A stretch of 58,473 bases of DNA from an uncultured Myxococcales bacterium (GTDB taxonomy: Bacteria > Myxococcota_A > Polyangia > Polyangiales > Polyangiaceae). Shown here one piece after another: positions 1 through 8,957 of this stretch (the stretch's first letter is position 1; the number at the start of each line of letters is the position of its first letter). The stretch is from NCBI GenBank assembly GCA_937872925.1, contig CALMUT010000036.1:1-58473 (forward strand). The letters are read 5' to 3'. The notes under the pieces are model-generated. The model had not been told where the DNA came from. It did not search any database and saw only the letters and a program-made list of their open reading frames with translations. Position numbers and translations under genes: made by a program.

Positions 1-3000
1 CTGAGCGTGTCCCCCGGGGCCCCGTCCCTCGCGGCCAACTTGGGGCCTGGGGGGCTTTGGCGCGGTTCGAAAGCGGCGCATGCCGTGACCGCGCCTGGCA
101 AGAGCAAGGCGCCCTATGATCTGACGCAGCTCCAGGCGGTGAACGAGACCCTCAAGACCATTCGCGACAAATACGTCGAGCCATCGCGCATCAGCCCGCA
201 ACAGATGTTCTTGAACGCGCTGAACCAGGTTCAGAAAGAAGTCGCGCAGGTCATCATCTCTCATGACGAGAAGGCGCCTACGGTCAAGGTCCGTGTCGAG
301 ACCGAAGAGAAGGAGTTTCGCGTCGACAACGTTCAGGGCCCTTGGGACGTCGCGGCGCGTCTGCGCGAAGTCTTCGTGTTCTTGCAACAGCACCTAAAGA
401 ACACGGAAGTCGATCTGCGGGAGGTAGAGTACGCCGCGTGCAACGGTATCCTGCGCACCCTGGATCCGCACAGCATCTTCCTGTCGCCGGAGGCGTACCG
501 GGAGATGAACCTCTCGACCTCGGGACACTTCGGCGGACTTGGGATCGTGATCTCCATCCGGGATCAGATGCTGACCATCATGCGCCCGATGCCCGATACG
601 CCGGCAGGGCGCGCGGGCCTGAAGCGCTTGGATCGCATTACAAAGATCAACAACGAGTCGACTTTGAACATGCCCCTGGACGACGCGGTCAAACGACTCC
701 GCGGAAAGCCCGGCAGCAAGGTCACGATTTGGATCCACCGCGACGGCAAAGACGGCTGGCAGGGGAGCCGGCCCTTTGAGCTGACCCGGGAAGAAATCCG
801 TATCCGCAGCGTGGACGCGCGACCGCTGGGCAACGGCATCGGCTACGTGCGGCTCAAGCAGTTCCAGCAGAGCACTGACGACGAGCTGAGTGCGGCTCTA
901 TCGGAGTTTGCCAAAACAGAACGCATCAAAGGCATTGTGCTGGATTTGCGCGGCAACCCCGGCGGCCTGCTGGACCAAGCGGCAAAGGTCGCGGATGTCT
1001 TCCTGGACTCGGGTGTGATCGTGGCGACGGTTGGCGCCAGTGAAGGGCGCGAAGAGAAGAAGGCCACTCGGCGCGACACGCAGCCCCCGTACCCGATTGT
1101 AGTGCTGGCCAACGGTTCCAGCGCGAGTGCGAGCGAGATTGTGGCGGGCGCGTTGAAGAACCAGGACCGCGCGGTCTTGGTTGGGCAAACGACCTTCGGC
1201 AAGGGCAGCGTACAGCTGGTGTTCCCTCGCATCACCCCGGACGGTGCGGCGCTGAAGCTGACCATCGCGCAGTACCTGACCCCGGGTGACGTATCCATTC
1301 AGGGTGTGGGTGTCACGCCTGACGTTCAACTGGACCCCATGACTGCGGACACCTTGGAGATGGATCTGTTCAGCGAAGAGAGTCCCCTCAAGGAGCGGGA
1401 CTTGTCGAAATCGTTGGCGGGCGCGGCCAAGCGCTCTAGCGATCGGCCGTTCTTCAAGCTGCGTTACAATCTGCCCGAGACGGAACGCGCCAAGATGCGG
1501 GAGCTTGGCGGCGACTTGGAGGATGACTTCCAGCTCGACTTTCCCATCGCATTTTGCCGAGACTTAGCGGCGAAGCTGCCGCCGGGCAGGCGCCCGGATC
1601 AGCTGCGTGCAGTACAGAGCTTCCTAAACCGCAGCCAAGACACCCAGCTGGCATCGATTGCCACGGATCTCAGCAAACTTGGCATCGACTGGGGCGCACC
1701 CCCAAAGGACGCCAAAGAGCAGACCAAACCCGGCGACTTCGAGGTCAAGGTCGAGACGGATCGCAAGGCGGACACGGTGACCGCCGGCGAGCCGATGCAG
1801 CTGAAAGTCAGCGTTAAGAATACGAGCAAGGTGCCCGTCTACAAATTGCGCGCCGTGACCAAGAGCGACACCGGCTACTACGACGAAAAGGAGCTCGTCT
1901 TCGGCCGTATCAATGCTGGTGAGACCAAGACCACGACGGTGCCCATGGGCTGGTGTGACATCGAGGGCCGCCGCCCTGGTTCGACGAAGCCGTTGCCCAC
2001 GGACGCCAAGCGGCGCTGCAAGATCCCAATGGACGCGCTCGATCGACAGGACGTCGTGAAGGTTCGATTCCACGCCGAGGGCGGAGACCCGCCTTCCGAT
2101 GCGGAGTTTCGTCCCACGGTGAAGAGCCTGGAGCGTCCGGTGTTCGCTTACAGCTACCAGATTGCGGACGACCGCCCCGGTAACGGCGACGGGCAACTGT
2201 CCCGTGGCGAGGGCGCCACCGTGTACCTGACGGTGAAGAACGTGGGCAAAGGGCGCTCCTACGAAACCCAGGCAAATTTGCGCAACTTAACCGGCGACGG
2301 CTTGCTGCTGCGCGCAGGCCGCTTTGACGTCTCCAATATGAAGCCGGGAGAGGTGCGAGAGGTGGCGTTCACCTTCGACGTGACTGGGGCGCTGCAGGAA
2401 AGCTTCGCGAAGATTGACATCAGCGTATCGGACCGGGACCTACGCGTGGTTTCCAACGAAAAGGTGACCATCCCGATCACGCGTAGCGGCCAGTTCATCA
2501 ACAAGGCTGCGGGTACAGTGCGCGCAGAGAAGAACTTGCCTGTGCGCGGGCAACCCGTCGCGGATACACGCGTCGTCGCGGAGATCCCTCAAGGCACCTT
2601 GCTGACTCGAGAAGGTACCTTCGGTGGCTACACCAAGGTACGCTTGAACGGATCGCGTTTTGGCTACGTAGAGACCGCGCTGGTCGCCGACGCTGCCGGA
2701 AATCCGACGAAAGTGAAGCTCGAACCCGCCTTGAGCCGTTCGCCGCCACTCCTGGAGGTGACACCTAGCGTCTTAGCGACTCGTGGGGGCAAGGTGCGCA
2801 TTCAGGCCGTCGCCACCGATGGCGATCACGTTCTGGACGCCTATGCATTCGTCGGCAGCCGCAAAGTCTTCTACCAGTCGAACCGCAAAGGCAGCGACCG
2901 CAAGAAGCTCGAGATCACCTTCGAGGCCGAGCTGACGCCCGGCGTGAACGTGGTGACCGTGGTGGCCCGCGAAAACGAAGACACCGCCACGCGGCACACA

Positions 3001-3096
3001 TTGATCGTGCGCCGGGACGGCAAGAATGGCGAGGCCCTGCCCACGCCAAAGGGCGAAGACTTTGGCGCCGACTGGGAGTTCCACGGCGGCGACTAG
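1..3096 (+). CDS. S41 family (C-terminal processing) serine protease with PDZ domain, 5' end outside window
   Basis: Secreted or periplasmic tail-specific protease. The frame is open to the left edge and the first GTG (position 7) is not preceded by a signal peptide, so the true start is probably upstream. Order: helical N-terminus, PDZ (about residues 165-255), S41 core (about 265-445), then a long C-terminal part with Ig/CARDB-like beta domains and an SH3-like segment (about 840-900). The core has GSSASASEI and FGKGSVQ. The likely Ser/Lys dyad is Ser374/Lys399, and the 25-residue spacing matches Prc and D1 protease. About 1030 residues is more than twice a typical CtpA; the extra domains resemble those of large myxobacterial S41 proteases. 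The substrate is unknown. pdxJ follows after 17 nt. Confidence 0.9.
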   Translation: MSVSPGAPSLAANLGPGGLWRGSKAAHAVTAPGKSKAPYDLTQLQAVNETLKTIRDKYVEPSRISPQQMFLNALNQVQKEVAQVIISHDEKAPTVKVRVETEEKEFRVDNVQGPWDVAARLREVFVFLQQHLKNTEVDLREVEYAACNGILRTLDPHSIFLSPEAYREMNLSTSGHFGGLGIVISIRDQMLTIMRPMPDTPAGRAGLKRLDRITKINNESTLNMPLDDAVKRLRGKPGSKVTIWIHRDGKDGWQGSRPFELTREEIRIRSVDARPLGNGIGYVRLKQFQQSTDDELSAALSEFAKTERIKGIVLDLRGNPGGLLDQAAKVADVFLDSGVIVATVGASEGREEKKATRRDTQPPYPIVVLANGSSASASEIVAGALKNQDRAVLVGQTTFGKGSVQLVFPRITPDGAALKLTIAQYLTPGDVSIQGVGVTPDVQLDPMTADTLEMDLFSEESPLKERDLSKSLAGAAKRSSDRPFFKLRYNLPETERAKMRELGGDLEDDFQLDFPIAFCRDLAAKLPPGRRPDQLRAVQSFLNRSQDTQLASIATDLSKLGIDWGAPPKDAKEQTKPGDFEVKVETDRKADTVTAGEPMQLKVSVKNTSKVPVYKLRAVTKSDTGYYDEKELVFGRINAGETKTTTVPMGWCDIEGRRPGSTKPLPTDAKRRCKIPMDALDRQDVVKVRFHAEGGDPPSDAEFRPTVKSLERPVFAYSYQIADDRPGNGDGQLSRGEGATVYLTVKNVGKGRSYETQANLRNLTGDGLLLRAGRFDVSNMKPGEVREVAFTFDVTGALQESFAKIDISVSDRDLRVVSNEKVTIPITRSGQFINKAAGTVRAEKNLPVRGQPVADTRVVAEIPQGTLLTREGTFGGYTKVRLNGSRFGYVETALVADAAGNPTKVKLEPALSRSPPLLEVTPSVLATRGGKVRIQAVATDGDHVLDAYAFVGSRKVFYQSNRKGSDRKKLEITFEAELTPGVNVVTVVARENEDTATRHTLIVRRDGKNGEALPTPKGEDFGADWEFHGGD

Positions 3097-3113
3097 ACTG
3101 TGCCGGAGACAGC

Positions 3114-3872
3114 ATGATCCGATTTCACGTCAACGTGGACCACGTGGCGACCGTCAGGAATGCCCGGGGCACGCGCTACCCAGATCCGGTGCTTGCCGCG
3201 CAGCTCTGCGAGCAGGCGGGTGCTGACGGCATCACTTGTCACCTTCGAGAAGACCGGCGACACATCCGCGACGACGACGTGTTTCGCCTGCGGACGAGCA
3301 TCGACACCGTCCTCAACTTGGAGATGGCGGCGACGGAGGAGATGGCTCGAATCGCGGAAAAGGTACGACCGGACGTGATCACCCTTGTGCCGGAGCGCCG
3401 TGAAGAGCAGACCACTGAAGGGGGGCTCGACGTGATCGAGAACCGCAAGGCGATTCAGCCGATCTCGGAACTCTGCGAACGCCTTGGTATCAAGCTGAGC
3501 CTGTTTGTGGAAGCCGATGAACGCCAGCTCGCTGCCAGCAAGGCTGTCGGCGCCCGGCAGGTGGAACTGCATACGGGGCGATATTGCGACGCGACGGGCG
3601 CCGAGGCCGACGCGCAGCTGGTGCGACTTCGCGGCGGGGCGCGTCGCGCGCATGATCTCGGACTCGGGGTCGCCGCTGGCCATGGGCTCACGCGGCACAA
3701 CCTGATCGCCGTCGCCGGGATCGATGTCATCGAAGAGCTCAACATTGGCCACGCGGTCATTGCCGATGCCGTCATCGTCGGTCTGCGCGAGTCGGTGCGC
3801 GGCTTCCGAGACGCCATCATGCGCGGCGTTCACTCGCGATCTGAGCCCGCGGCGGATAGTCGGCGTCGCTGA
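3114..3872 (+). CDS. pdxJ: pyridoxine 5'-phosphate synthase PdxJ
   Basis: Cytoplasmic TIM-barrel enzyme that condenses 1-deoxy-D-xylulose 5-phosphate with 3-amino-2-oxopropyl phosphate to give pyridoxine 5'-phosphate in the DXP-dependent vitamin B6 pathway. The N-terminus NVDHVATVRNARG, the HLREDRRHI segment, VTLVPERREEQTTEGG and the C-terminal GHGL and HAVIADAV(I)VGL segments are characteristic. Length of 252 residues is slightly above the usual 240; the last 15 residues are a poorly conserved tail. ATG start lies 17 nt after the protease gene, suggesting co-transcription. nnrD follows after 41 nt. Confidence 0.97.
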   Translation: MIRFHVNVDHVATVRNARGTRYPDPVLAAQLCEQAGADGITCHLREDRRHIRDDDVFRLRTSIDTVLNLEMAATEEMARIAEKVRPDVITLVPERREEQTTEGGLDVIENRKAIQPISELCERLGIKLSLFVEADERQLAASKAVGARQVELHTGRYCDATGAEADAQLVRLRGGARRAHDLGLGVAAGHGLTRHNLIAVAGIDVIEELNIGHAVIADAVIVGLRESVRGFRDAIMRGVHSRSEPAADSRRR

Positions 3873-3913
3873 TTTCCCTCGACAGCCGCGCAGCCCCGGC
3901 ACTAGCTAACAGC

Positions 3914-5470
3914 GTGAAACCGGTGCTTTCACGCGCCCAGAGCCGCGAACTGGATCGAAAGGCCATCCAAGAGCATGCGATCCCGAGCATGTCCTTGATG
4001 GAAAGCGCCGGGGCAGGAGCGGCGGAGATCGTCAAGGAGCTGTGTGCGGCAGGGAGCCGCGTGCTCGTGGGTTGCGGTGGCGGCAACAATGCCGGAGACG
4101 GCTATGTGGTCGCACGGCGTTTGCTCGAAGCTGGCCGGCGAGTCAGCGTCGTTTCCCTGGTGGCCCCAGCGCGCCTCGGCGGCGATGCGGAGAAGAACTA
4201 CCAAGCGCACGCCGCACTCTCGGCGGAGCCCACGCTGTGTGACCTCGATGAAGCGTTGCCGCTGCTCCAGGCCGAGCTTGCGGCGCTTGCTACAAGCGAC
4301 GTCATCGTGGACGCGGTATTCGGCACGGGACTGGACCGCGCGGTCGAAGGACGCTTCGCACGTGCTCTCACGCTACTGAACGGCTCGCCGGCGCATCGGA
4401 TCGCTTTGGACGTTCCTTCTGGTCTGTGCGCGGATACAGGGAATGTGTTGGGCACGGCGGTGTTGGCCCAGGACACGGTTTGTTTCGCAGAACGCAAGTT
4501 GGGGTTGTGCACGTCGACGGGGGCTCGCCACGGGGGCCGCGTGCACGTCGTGGACATTGGGATCCCCGCCGGACTGGCGCAGGACGTCGGATTCGAGTCG
4601 GAGCTCGTCGAGGCGGTGGATGCGCGTTCATGGCTGGTGCCGCGCTCGCTCGATGTGCACAAACGCAGCGCGGGCCACGTCCTGTGTTTCGCCGGGTCTC
4701 CCGGCACCAGCGGCGCAGCGCTGCTTTGCGCCCAAGGCGCGTTGCGCAGTGGCGCTGGGCTCGTGACGCTGGCGGGCTTTTCAGAGACTCGCGCGGTGCT
4801 CGAGCCGCGTGTGCTCGAAGCCATGACGGCAGCGCTCGACGAGGGGCAGCTCGAAGCGTCTCTGGATGCGTTGCTCGTTCGTGCAGATGCCGTGGTCATC
4901 GGGCCCGGTTTCGGAACAGGCGAGCGCGAGCGGCGAGTGATCCGCCACGTTGCGCTGCGCGCAAACAAACCCGTTGTCGTGGATGCCGACGCCATCACTT
5001 GTTTCGCGCAAGCTGCCGCGGAGCTGGCTCAGAGCTCTGCTTCTCTGGTGCTGACGCCGCATCCAGGGGAACTGGGTCGTCTGCTTGGGTGCAGCACCGC
5101 GGAGGTCGAGGCCAACCGATTCCTGTCCGCCACGCGGGCTGCCAAAGAGACCGGGGCTGTGGTGGTCTTGAAAGGGCCCTATTCATTGATTGCGCGCGCC
5201 GGAGAGCGCACCTGGATCAACGATGGCGCTGCGCCCGTACTGGCGACGGCCGGCTCTGGAGACGTCCTTGCGGGCGCTGTCGCGGCGTTTGCTTGTGGGT
5301 TGGACGCAAAGCGAGCGGCTGCAATCGCCGTGTATCTGCACGCGCTTTCCGGGCGGTTGTGGCAGCGACACAGCGGTGCAGATCGAGGCATGCTTGCCCG
5401 GGAGATCGCCGATGGCATTCCCTTGGCGATTGCCGAGCTGGCGAGCGGCCCCGGCATGCTGCCAGATTGA
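3914..5470 (+). CDS. nnrD: bifunctional NAD(P)H-hydrate epimerase / ADP-dependent dehydratase
   Basis: Metabolite-repair enzyme that interconverts the R and S epimers of hydrated NAD(P)H and dehydrates the S form using ADP. The N-terminal YjeF_N half (about 1-215) shows GCGGGNNAGDGYVVARRL and DAVFGTGLDR. The C-terminal carbohydrate-kinase-like half (about 225-505) shows KRSAGHVL, SGAGLVTLA, GPGFGTG, LTPHPGELGRLLG and the substrate-binding segment around ATAGSGDVLAGA. 518 residues is standard for the fused form. It starts with GTG (GTGAAACCGGTG), the first plausible start after pdxJ. Likely the last gene of the protease-pdxJ-nnrD run; a hairpin follows its stop by 8 nt. Confidence 0.96.
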   Translation: MKPVLSRAQSRELDRKAIQEHAIPSMSLMESAGAGAAEIVKELCAAGSRVLVGCGGGNNAGDGYVVARRLLEAGRRVSVVSLVAPARLGGDAEKNYQAHAALSAEPTLCDLDEALPLLQAELAALATSDVIVDAVFGTGLDRAVEGRFARALTLLNGSPAHRIALDVPSGLCADTGNVLGTAVLAQDTVCFAERKLGLCTSTGARHGGRVHVVDIGIPAGLAQDVGFESELVEAVDARSWLVPRSLDVHKRSAGHVLCFAGSPGTSGAALLCAQGALRSGAGLVTLAGFSETRAVLEPRVLEAMTAALDEGQLEASLDALLVRADAVVIGPGFGTGERERRVIRHVALRANKPVVVDADAITCFAQAAAELAQSSASLVLTPHPGELGRLLGCSTAEVEANRFLSATRAAKETGAVVVLKGPYSLIARAGERTWINDGAAPVLATAGSGDVLAGAVAAFACGLDAKRAAAIAVYLHALSGRLWQRHSGADRGMLAREIADGIPLAIAELASGPGMLPD

Positions 5471-5478
5471 CACGCCCG

Positions 5479-5498
5479 GTGCGTCCCCCCGGACGCAC
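5479..5498 (+). other. perfect 8-bp hairpin between nnrD and the sigma-54 promoter
   Basis: GTGCGTCC (5479-5486), loop CCCC, GGACGCAC (5491-5498). It lies 8 nt after the nnrD stop. There is no T-tract on either strand, so it may be a weak or factor-dependent terminator, or part of the control region of the next gene. Confidence 0.5.
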
Positions 5499-5499
5499 G

Positions 5500-5518
5500 A
5501 AAACGCGGAAAAACGCGG
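5500..5518 (+). repeat. 10-bp-phased direct repeat upstream of sigma-54 promoter
   Basis: AAAACGCGG occurs at 5500-5508 and again at 5510-5518, exactly one helical turn apart and about 20-40 nt upstream of the -24 element. The same-face spacing fits a binding site for an activator or other regulator, though enhancer sites are usually 80-150 nt upstream. Function is inferred. Confidence 0.4.
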
Positions 5519-5538
5519 TGTTGCGCCCGAGCATGGGC

Positions 5539-5553
5539 TGGCACGCCCCTTGC
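5539..5553 (+). promoter_or_regulatory. sigma-54 (-24/-12) promoter
   Basis: TGGCAC-N5-TTGC is an exact match to the RpoN consensus: the -24 GG is at 5540-5541 and the -12 GC at 5552-5553, with 10 nt between. Transcription should begin near 5565, which leaves a leader of about 14 nt containing the GGAGG ribosome-binding site of the sigma gene at 5579. It would exclude the upstream in-frame ATG at 5555. Confidence 0.75.
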
Positions 5554-5578
5554 GATGGTGTTTCGGCGGAGGACATTG

Positions 5579-6109
5579 ATGCCCAAGACGGACACCACGC
5601 AGCGCACCATGCGCGATGAGATCACGGACCACCTGCCCGCGCTGCGCGCTCGCGCCATGAAGCTGTGCTTGAACCGCACCGAGGCCAACGACCTCGTGCA
5701 GGACACGGTCGAGCGCGCGCTGCGATTCGAATCCAGCTACGTACCCGGGACGAACCTGCGCGCCTGGGCGCAGCAAGTGTTATTCAGCGTGTTTGTAACG
5801 CGCTGCCGCCGCTTGCGCCGCGAACGCCGTGCCATGGAAGTGTTGAGCACCGACCCGTGTGCCTGGACGCACCGCGACCCACCGCCTGCCATGAACGGCC
5901 TGTCACCCCGGGTAAACCAGGCGCTGACCGCGCTGCCGCCCGCATTTCGTGACGCGGTGCGCCTCGTGGATCTGGACGAACGCAGCTACAAGGACGCCGC
6001 GGCGTTGCTGAGCGTCCCCGTGGGAACTGTCATGAGTCGACTGTTCCGCGGCCGCCGCCTGCTGCGGGAGGCACTGCAGCCCGACGCAACAATGCTGCGC
6101 GCTGCGTAA
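5579..6109 (+). CDS. ECF-type RNA polymerase sigma factor
   Basis: Sigma-70-family factor of 176 residues with only regions 2 and 4. Region 2 (about 15-85) carries LCLNRTEANDLVQDTVERAL and NLRAWAQQVLFSVFVTRCRRLRRERR. Region 4 (about 115-168) carries LPPAFRDAVRLVDLDERSYKDAA and SVPVGTVMSRLFRGRRLLREAL. Start chosen at ATG 5579: CGGAGGA lies about 6 nt upstream and the predicted sigma-54 transcription start is near 5565, downstream of the alternative ATG at 5555. No anti-sigma gene is adjacent; the next gene is a receiver-kinase. Control by sigma-54 implies an alternative-sigma cascade. Regulon unknown. Confidence 0.92.
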   Translation: MPKTDTTQRTMRDEITDHLPALRARAMKLCLNRTEANDLVQDTVERALRFESSYVPGTNLRAWAQQVLFSVFVTRCRRLRRERRAMEVLSTDPCAWTHRDPPPAMNGLSPRVNQALTALPPAFRDAVRLVDLDERSYKDAAALLSVPVGTVMSRLFRGRRLLREALQPDATMLRAA

Positions 6110-6192
6110 TTAGGTGGGCGGATCCGCCCGCGGCGCGGAAGCGACGCGCAGGGAATTCCCTTGGATCGGCTGCGCGTCGCGACTAGCCTGAA

Positions 6193-7335
6193 ATGGCGAT
6201 GGCGGGGAGAGTGGGAAGCGCGACGGTTCTAATCGTGGACGACGACGCCGATCTTTGTGCGTTGGTGAAGACGGTTCTCGAGGAACAAGACTTTCAGGTA
6301 CGTGTCGCTGAGGACGCCGAGGCCGCATTGGCAGCGATTGCAGAGGAGGTTCCCGCGCTCGTGCTGCTCGATGTGGTGATGCCCGAAATGAACGGCATCG
6401 AGTTGGCGCGTCGGCTGCGCGCCAAAGAAGGGCTCCAGCTTCTGCCCATCGTGTTTCTCACAGCACTGCATGACGAGGGGACCCAGGAGCGTGCAGCTGC
6501 CGCCGGGGGCAACGATTTCCTGACCAAGCCGTTTTCCTCCTGGGAGCTGGTCTCGCGGGTTCGCGCCCTGATCTCGGTGACGGATCTGCACCAAGAGGTA
6601 GAGCGTTGCTATCGCAGCATGACGCGGCAAATGGGTGCGCTTTCCAAGGCACGGGAGCACCAAAAGACGCTCACGGAGCTGGTGGCTCACGACCTGAAGA
6701 ATCCAGTCACCGCCATGGTGCTCGGCGTGGATCACGCACTGAGCACTATGGACACCGCGCCGGAACGCGCGAAGGAAAGCCTGCGCGACGTCAAATTGGG
6801 CGCCACGGCACTCCAATCCATGTTGTCGGATCTGCTCGACGTCGAGGTCGCCGAAGAACGGGGGCTGGTCCCGGCCAGGACGGCAGTGAACGTGGAGCGT
6901 TTGATAGCGGATCTGGCACGACTGTTCGATCCCCGGGCAGAAGACGTCGGCCTCGAACTCGACGTGCGCGTCGAAGGGGAGTTGGGGCGTCCGCTGCTCG
7001 ATCGCAGTCTCCTCTCGCGCACGGTGGCGAACCTGGTCGACAATGCCCTGCGCTACGCGCCGAAGGGCACGAAGGTTGGCTTGTATGCCCGCTTGGAAGC
7101 GGGCGCGCTCGTCATCGAGGTGGTGGATCAGGGTCCCGGCGTGCCGCCAGAACTGCGCCAGACGGTCTTTGAGAAGTACTCCAGCGGAAGCGCTGATCCA
7201 GTCCGCAAGCAACGTGGGCTCGGGCTTTCGTTCTGCCGACTTGCGGCGCGCGCCCACGGAGGCGACGTCGTGATCGACGCAGCAGCAGGCGGAGGGACTT
7301 GCTTCCGGGTGACACTGCCCGTCGTTGAATCCTGA
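6193..7335 (+). CDS. receiver domain-histidine kinase protein
   Basis: Soluble two-component protein of 380 residues with an N-terminal receiver (about 10-130), a short coiled segment, HisKA (about 155-225) and HATPase_c (about 265-378). Receiver: VLIVDDDAD acidic pocket, phospho-acceptor Asp in LLDVVMPEMNG, conserved Lys in FLTKPF. Kinase: H-box LVAHDLKNPVTAM, N-box NLVDNALRYAPKG, G1 VDQGPGVP, G2 RGLGLSF. No membrane segment, so its input is probably phosphorylation of its own receiver by another kinase. ATG at 6193 or 6199; neither has a strong ribosome-binding site. It is convergent with birA, with 6 nt between stop codons. Confidence 0.93.
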   Translation: MAMAGRVGSATVLIVDDDADLCALVKTVLEEQDFQVRVAEDAEAALAAIAEEVPALVLLDVVMPEMNGIELARRLRAKEGLQLLPIVFLTALHDEGTQERAAAAGGNDFLTKPFSSWELVSRVRALISVTDLHQEVERCYRSMTRQMGALSKAREHQKTLTELVAHDLKNPVTAMVLGVDHALSTMDTAPERAKESLRDVKLGATALQSMLSDLLDVEVAEERGLVPARTAVNVERLIADLARLFDPRAEDVGLELDVRVEGELGRPLLDRSLLSRTVANLVDNALRYAPKGTKVGLYARLEAGALVIEVVDQGPGVPPELRQTVFEKYSSGSADPVRKQRGLGLSFCRLAARAHGGDVVIDAAAGGGTCFRVTLPVVES

Positions 7336-7341
7336 AAACGA

Positions 7342-8118
7342 TCAGGCCAAGAGCTCTACGTGGCCGGCACGCACGTGCTCTATTTGGGTAGCCGTTTCGA
7401 CGAGGAGCTCACCGTTTTCGGAGAGCCCACGGGCGACGCCCTGGATCCTGTCCACCCGCACGCGCCGTCCCGCAAGCACATCGTGCTGCCGCAGATCCGG
7501 CAGTAGCGGCCGCAAACCGAACGCGGCCACCTGCTCGGTGCGCGGTTGCAGCTCTCCTAGGATCTCGAGCAGGAGATCTTCTCGGCGCGCATCGGCGCCG
7601 AGCAGCGCTAGCGAAGTCGCGGTCTCAGCGAGTGGGGTCGGGAAGACTCGTGTCTGCACGTTGAGCCCGACTCCTGCGACAACGGCGCTCAGCGCTCCAG
7701 CCTGAGTGATGCTCTCGAGCAGCACGCCTGCCAGCTTTCGCTGCCCCACCCACACATCGTTTGGCCACTTGAGGCCCACGACTTCGCCAGGTAGGCGTCG
7801 CGCAACGGCGTCGCGAATCGCCAGACCCACAGCGAGCGTGAGTTGTGGCGCCTGCTCTGGGCGAAGCTTTGGGCGCAGCAGCACGCTGAAGGTGAGGTTT
7901 TCTCCTGCGGGCGCCAGCCATGGGTTCCCGCCGCGGCCTCGGCCTTGATGCTGGAAGTCGGCGACGAAGGTCGCGCCATGGGGCGCACCCGCGCGGGCGG
8001 CCGTGAGGGCGTCGTCGTTCGTGGAGCCTGTTTCGGACAGGGCCGACAGCGGCGCTCCCAGCGGGAGCCGGCGCCGCTCGTGCTCGGACTCGAAATAAAG
8101 GGCGTCGAAAGCCGTCAC
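7342..8118 (-). CDS. birA: biotin--[acetyl-CoA-carboxylase] ligase
   Basis: Activates biotin as biotinyl-AMP and attaches it to the carrier-protein lysine of acetyl-CoA carboxylase and related enzymes. Seen: SETGSTND (substrate entry), the adenylate-binding loop GRGRGGNPW, KWPNDVWV, KLAGVLLE and VAGVGLNV. A short SH3-like C-terminal domain follows (about 210-258). There is no N-terminal helix-turn-helix, so this is the monofunctional form without the repressor role. Its ATG overlaps the nadC stop by 4 nt (ATGA), so it is translationally coupled to nadC, forming a two-gene cofactor operon. Confidence 0.95.
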   Translation of the reverse strand: MTAFDALYFESEHERRRLPLGAPLSALSETGSTNDDALTAARAGAPHGATFVADFQHQGRGRGGNPWLAPAGENLTFSVLLRPKLRPEQAPQLTLAVGLAIRDAVARRLPGEVVGLKWPNDVWVGQRKLAGVLLESITQAGALSAVVAGVGLNVQTRVFPTPLAETATSLALLGADARREDLLLEILGELQPRTEQVAAFGLRPLLPDLRQHDVLAGRRVRVDRIQGVARGLSENGELLVETATQIEHVRAGHVELLA

Positions 8119-8957
8119 AGCGCGTTCAGGTCTAGCGCGATATCCGCAGCCGGCGCCGAGTGAGTGAGAGCACCGACGCTGATCACGTCGACGCCCTGCG
8201 CCGAAAGCTCAGCGATACGTTTCAAGGTGATGCCGCCAGAGACTTCGACCAGCGCACGGCCCTTGGCGAACTCGCATGCTTGCGTGATCTCAGCGGGATC
8301 GAAGTTGTCCAGCATCACGATGTCTGCGCCGACGTCCAAGGCTTCGCGTAGGGCTGCGATGTTTTCTACCTCGACTTCGATCTTGCTGGTGTGCGGAGCG
8401 TGGGCCCGCGCGCGCTGCACGGCGGCGGAGATACCGCCTGCCGCCACGATGTGGTTGTCCTTGATCATGACTGCGGAGCCGAGGGTGTCCCGGTGATTGT
8501 GCGCGCCCCCCACGCGAACGGCGTAGCGCTCGAAGGCCCGCAACCCCGGAGTCGTCTTGCGCGTGTCGGCGATTCGGGTTGTTGAGCCCGGAGTCAGCGC
8601 CGCAACGAATGCATGCGCCTGCGTCGCGATGCCACTCATGCGCTGCGCGAAGTTCAGCGCGGTGCGTTCGGCCTTGAGCAATGATCGTGAGCTGCCTTCG
8701 ACCAACCACAGCTGCGTCCCCGGCTGCACCAACGTGCCTTCCGCGACCAGACACTCCACGCGCACCCCGGGGTCGACGCGGTAAAAGACCCTGGCAAAGA
8801 CGTCGCCACCGCATGCCACGAGCGCGCTGCGCGCGACAGCGTGGGCGCGCGCGCGCGCCTCTTCGGGCACGCAACTGTCGGTGGTCAGATCGCCTCCCGC
8901 GAGGTCTTCGCGTAGGGCCCGGTCCACGGCGTCGTCTAGCAGGACTTCTAGCAACAT
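8115..8957 (-). CDS. nadC: nicotinate-nucleotide diphosphorylase (quinolinate phosphoribosyltransferase)
   Basis: Converts quinolinate and PRPP to nicotinate mononucleotide, CO2 and diphosphate in de novo NAD synthesis. Family marks: N-terminal LREDLAGGDLTTD, the RTALNFAQRMSGIAT helix, DTRKTTPGLR, VRVGGAHNHR, MIKDNHI, EVEVEN, DIVMLDNF, and EVSGGI near the end with the phosphate-binding ISVGALTHSAPAADIAL. 280 residues is the normal size. First gene of the nadC-birA pair; the upstream 363 nt region carries no gene and should hold its promoter. No nadA or nadB is in the window. Confidence 0.96.
   Translation of the reverse strand: MLLEVLLDDAVDRALREDLAGGDLTTDSCVPEEARARAHAVARSALVACGGDVFARVFYRVDPGVRVECLVAEGTLVQPGTQLWLVEGSSRSLLKAERTALNFAQRMSGIATQAHAFVAALTPGSTTRIADTRKTTPGLRAFERYAVRVGGAHNHRDTLGSAVMIKDNHIVAAGGISAAVQRARAHAPHTSKIEVEVENIAALREALDVGADIVMLDNFDPAEITQACEFAKGRALVEVSGGITLKRIAELSAQGVDVISVGALTHSAPAADIALDLNAL

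Noticed and set aside
4426..5619. 397-residue plus-strand frame inside nnrD
   Set aside because: Arg/Gly-rich shadow of nnrD in another frame; crosses the sigma-54 promoter.
7331..7346. CCTGA-N6-TCAGG inverted repeat between the receiver-kinase and birA
   Set aside because: Only 5 bp and produced by two facing TGA stop codons; no T-tract.
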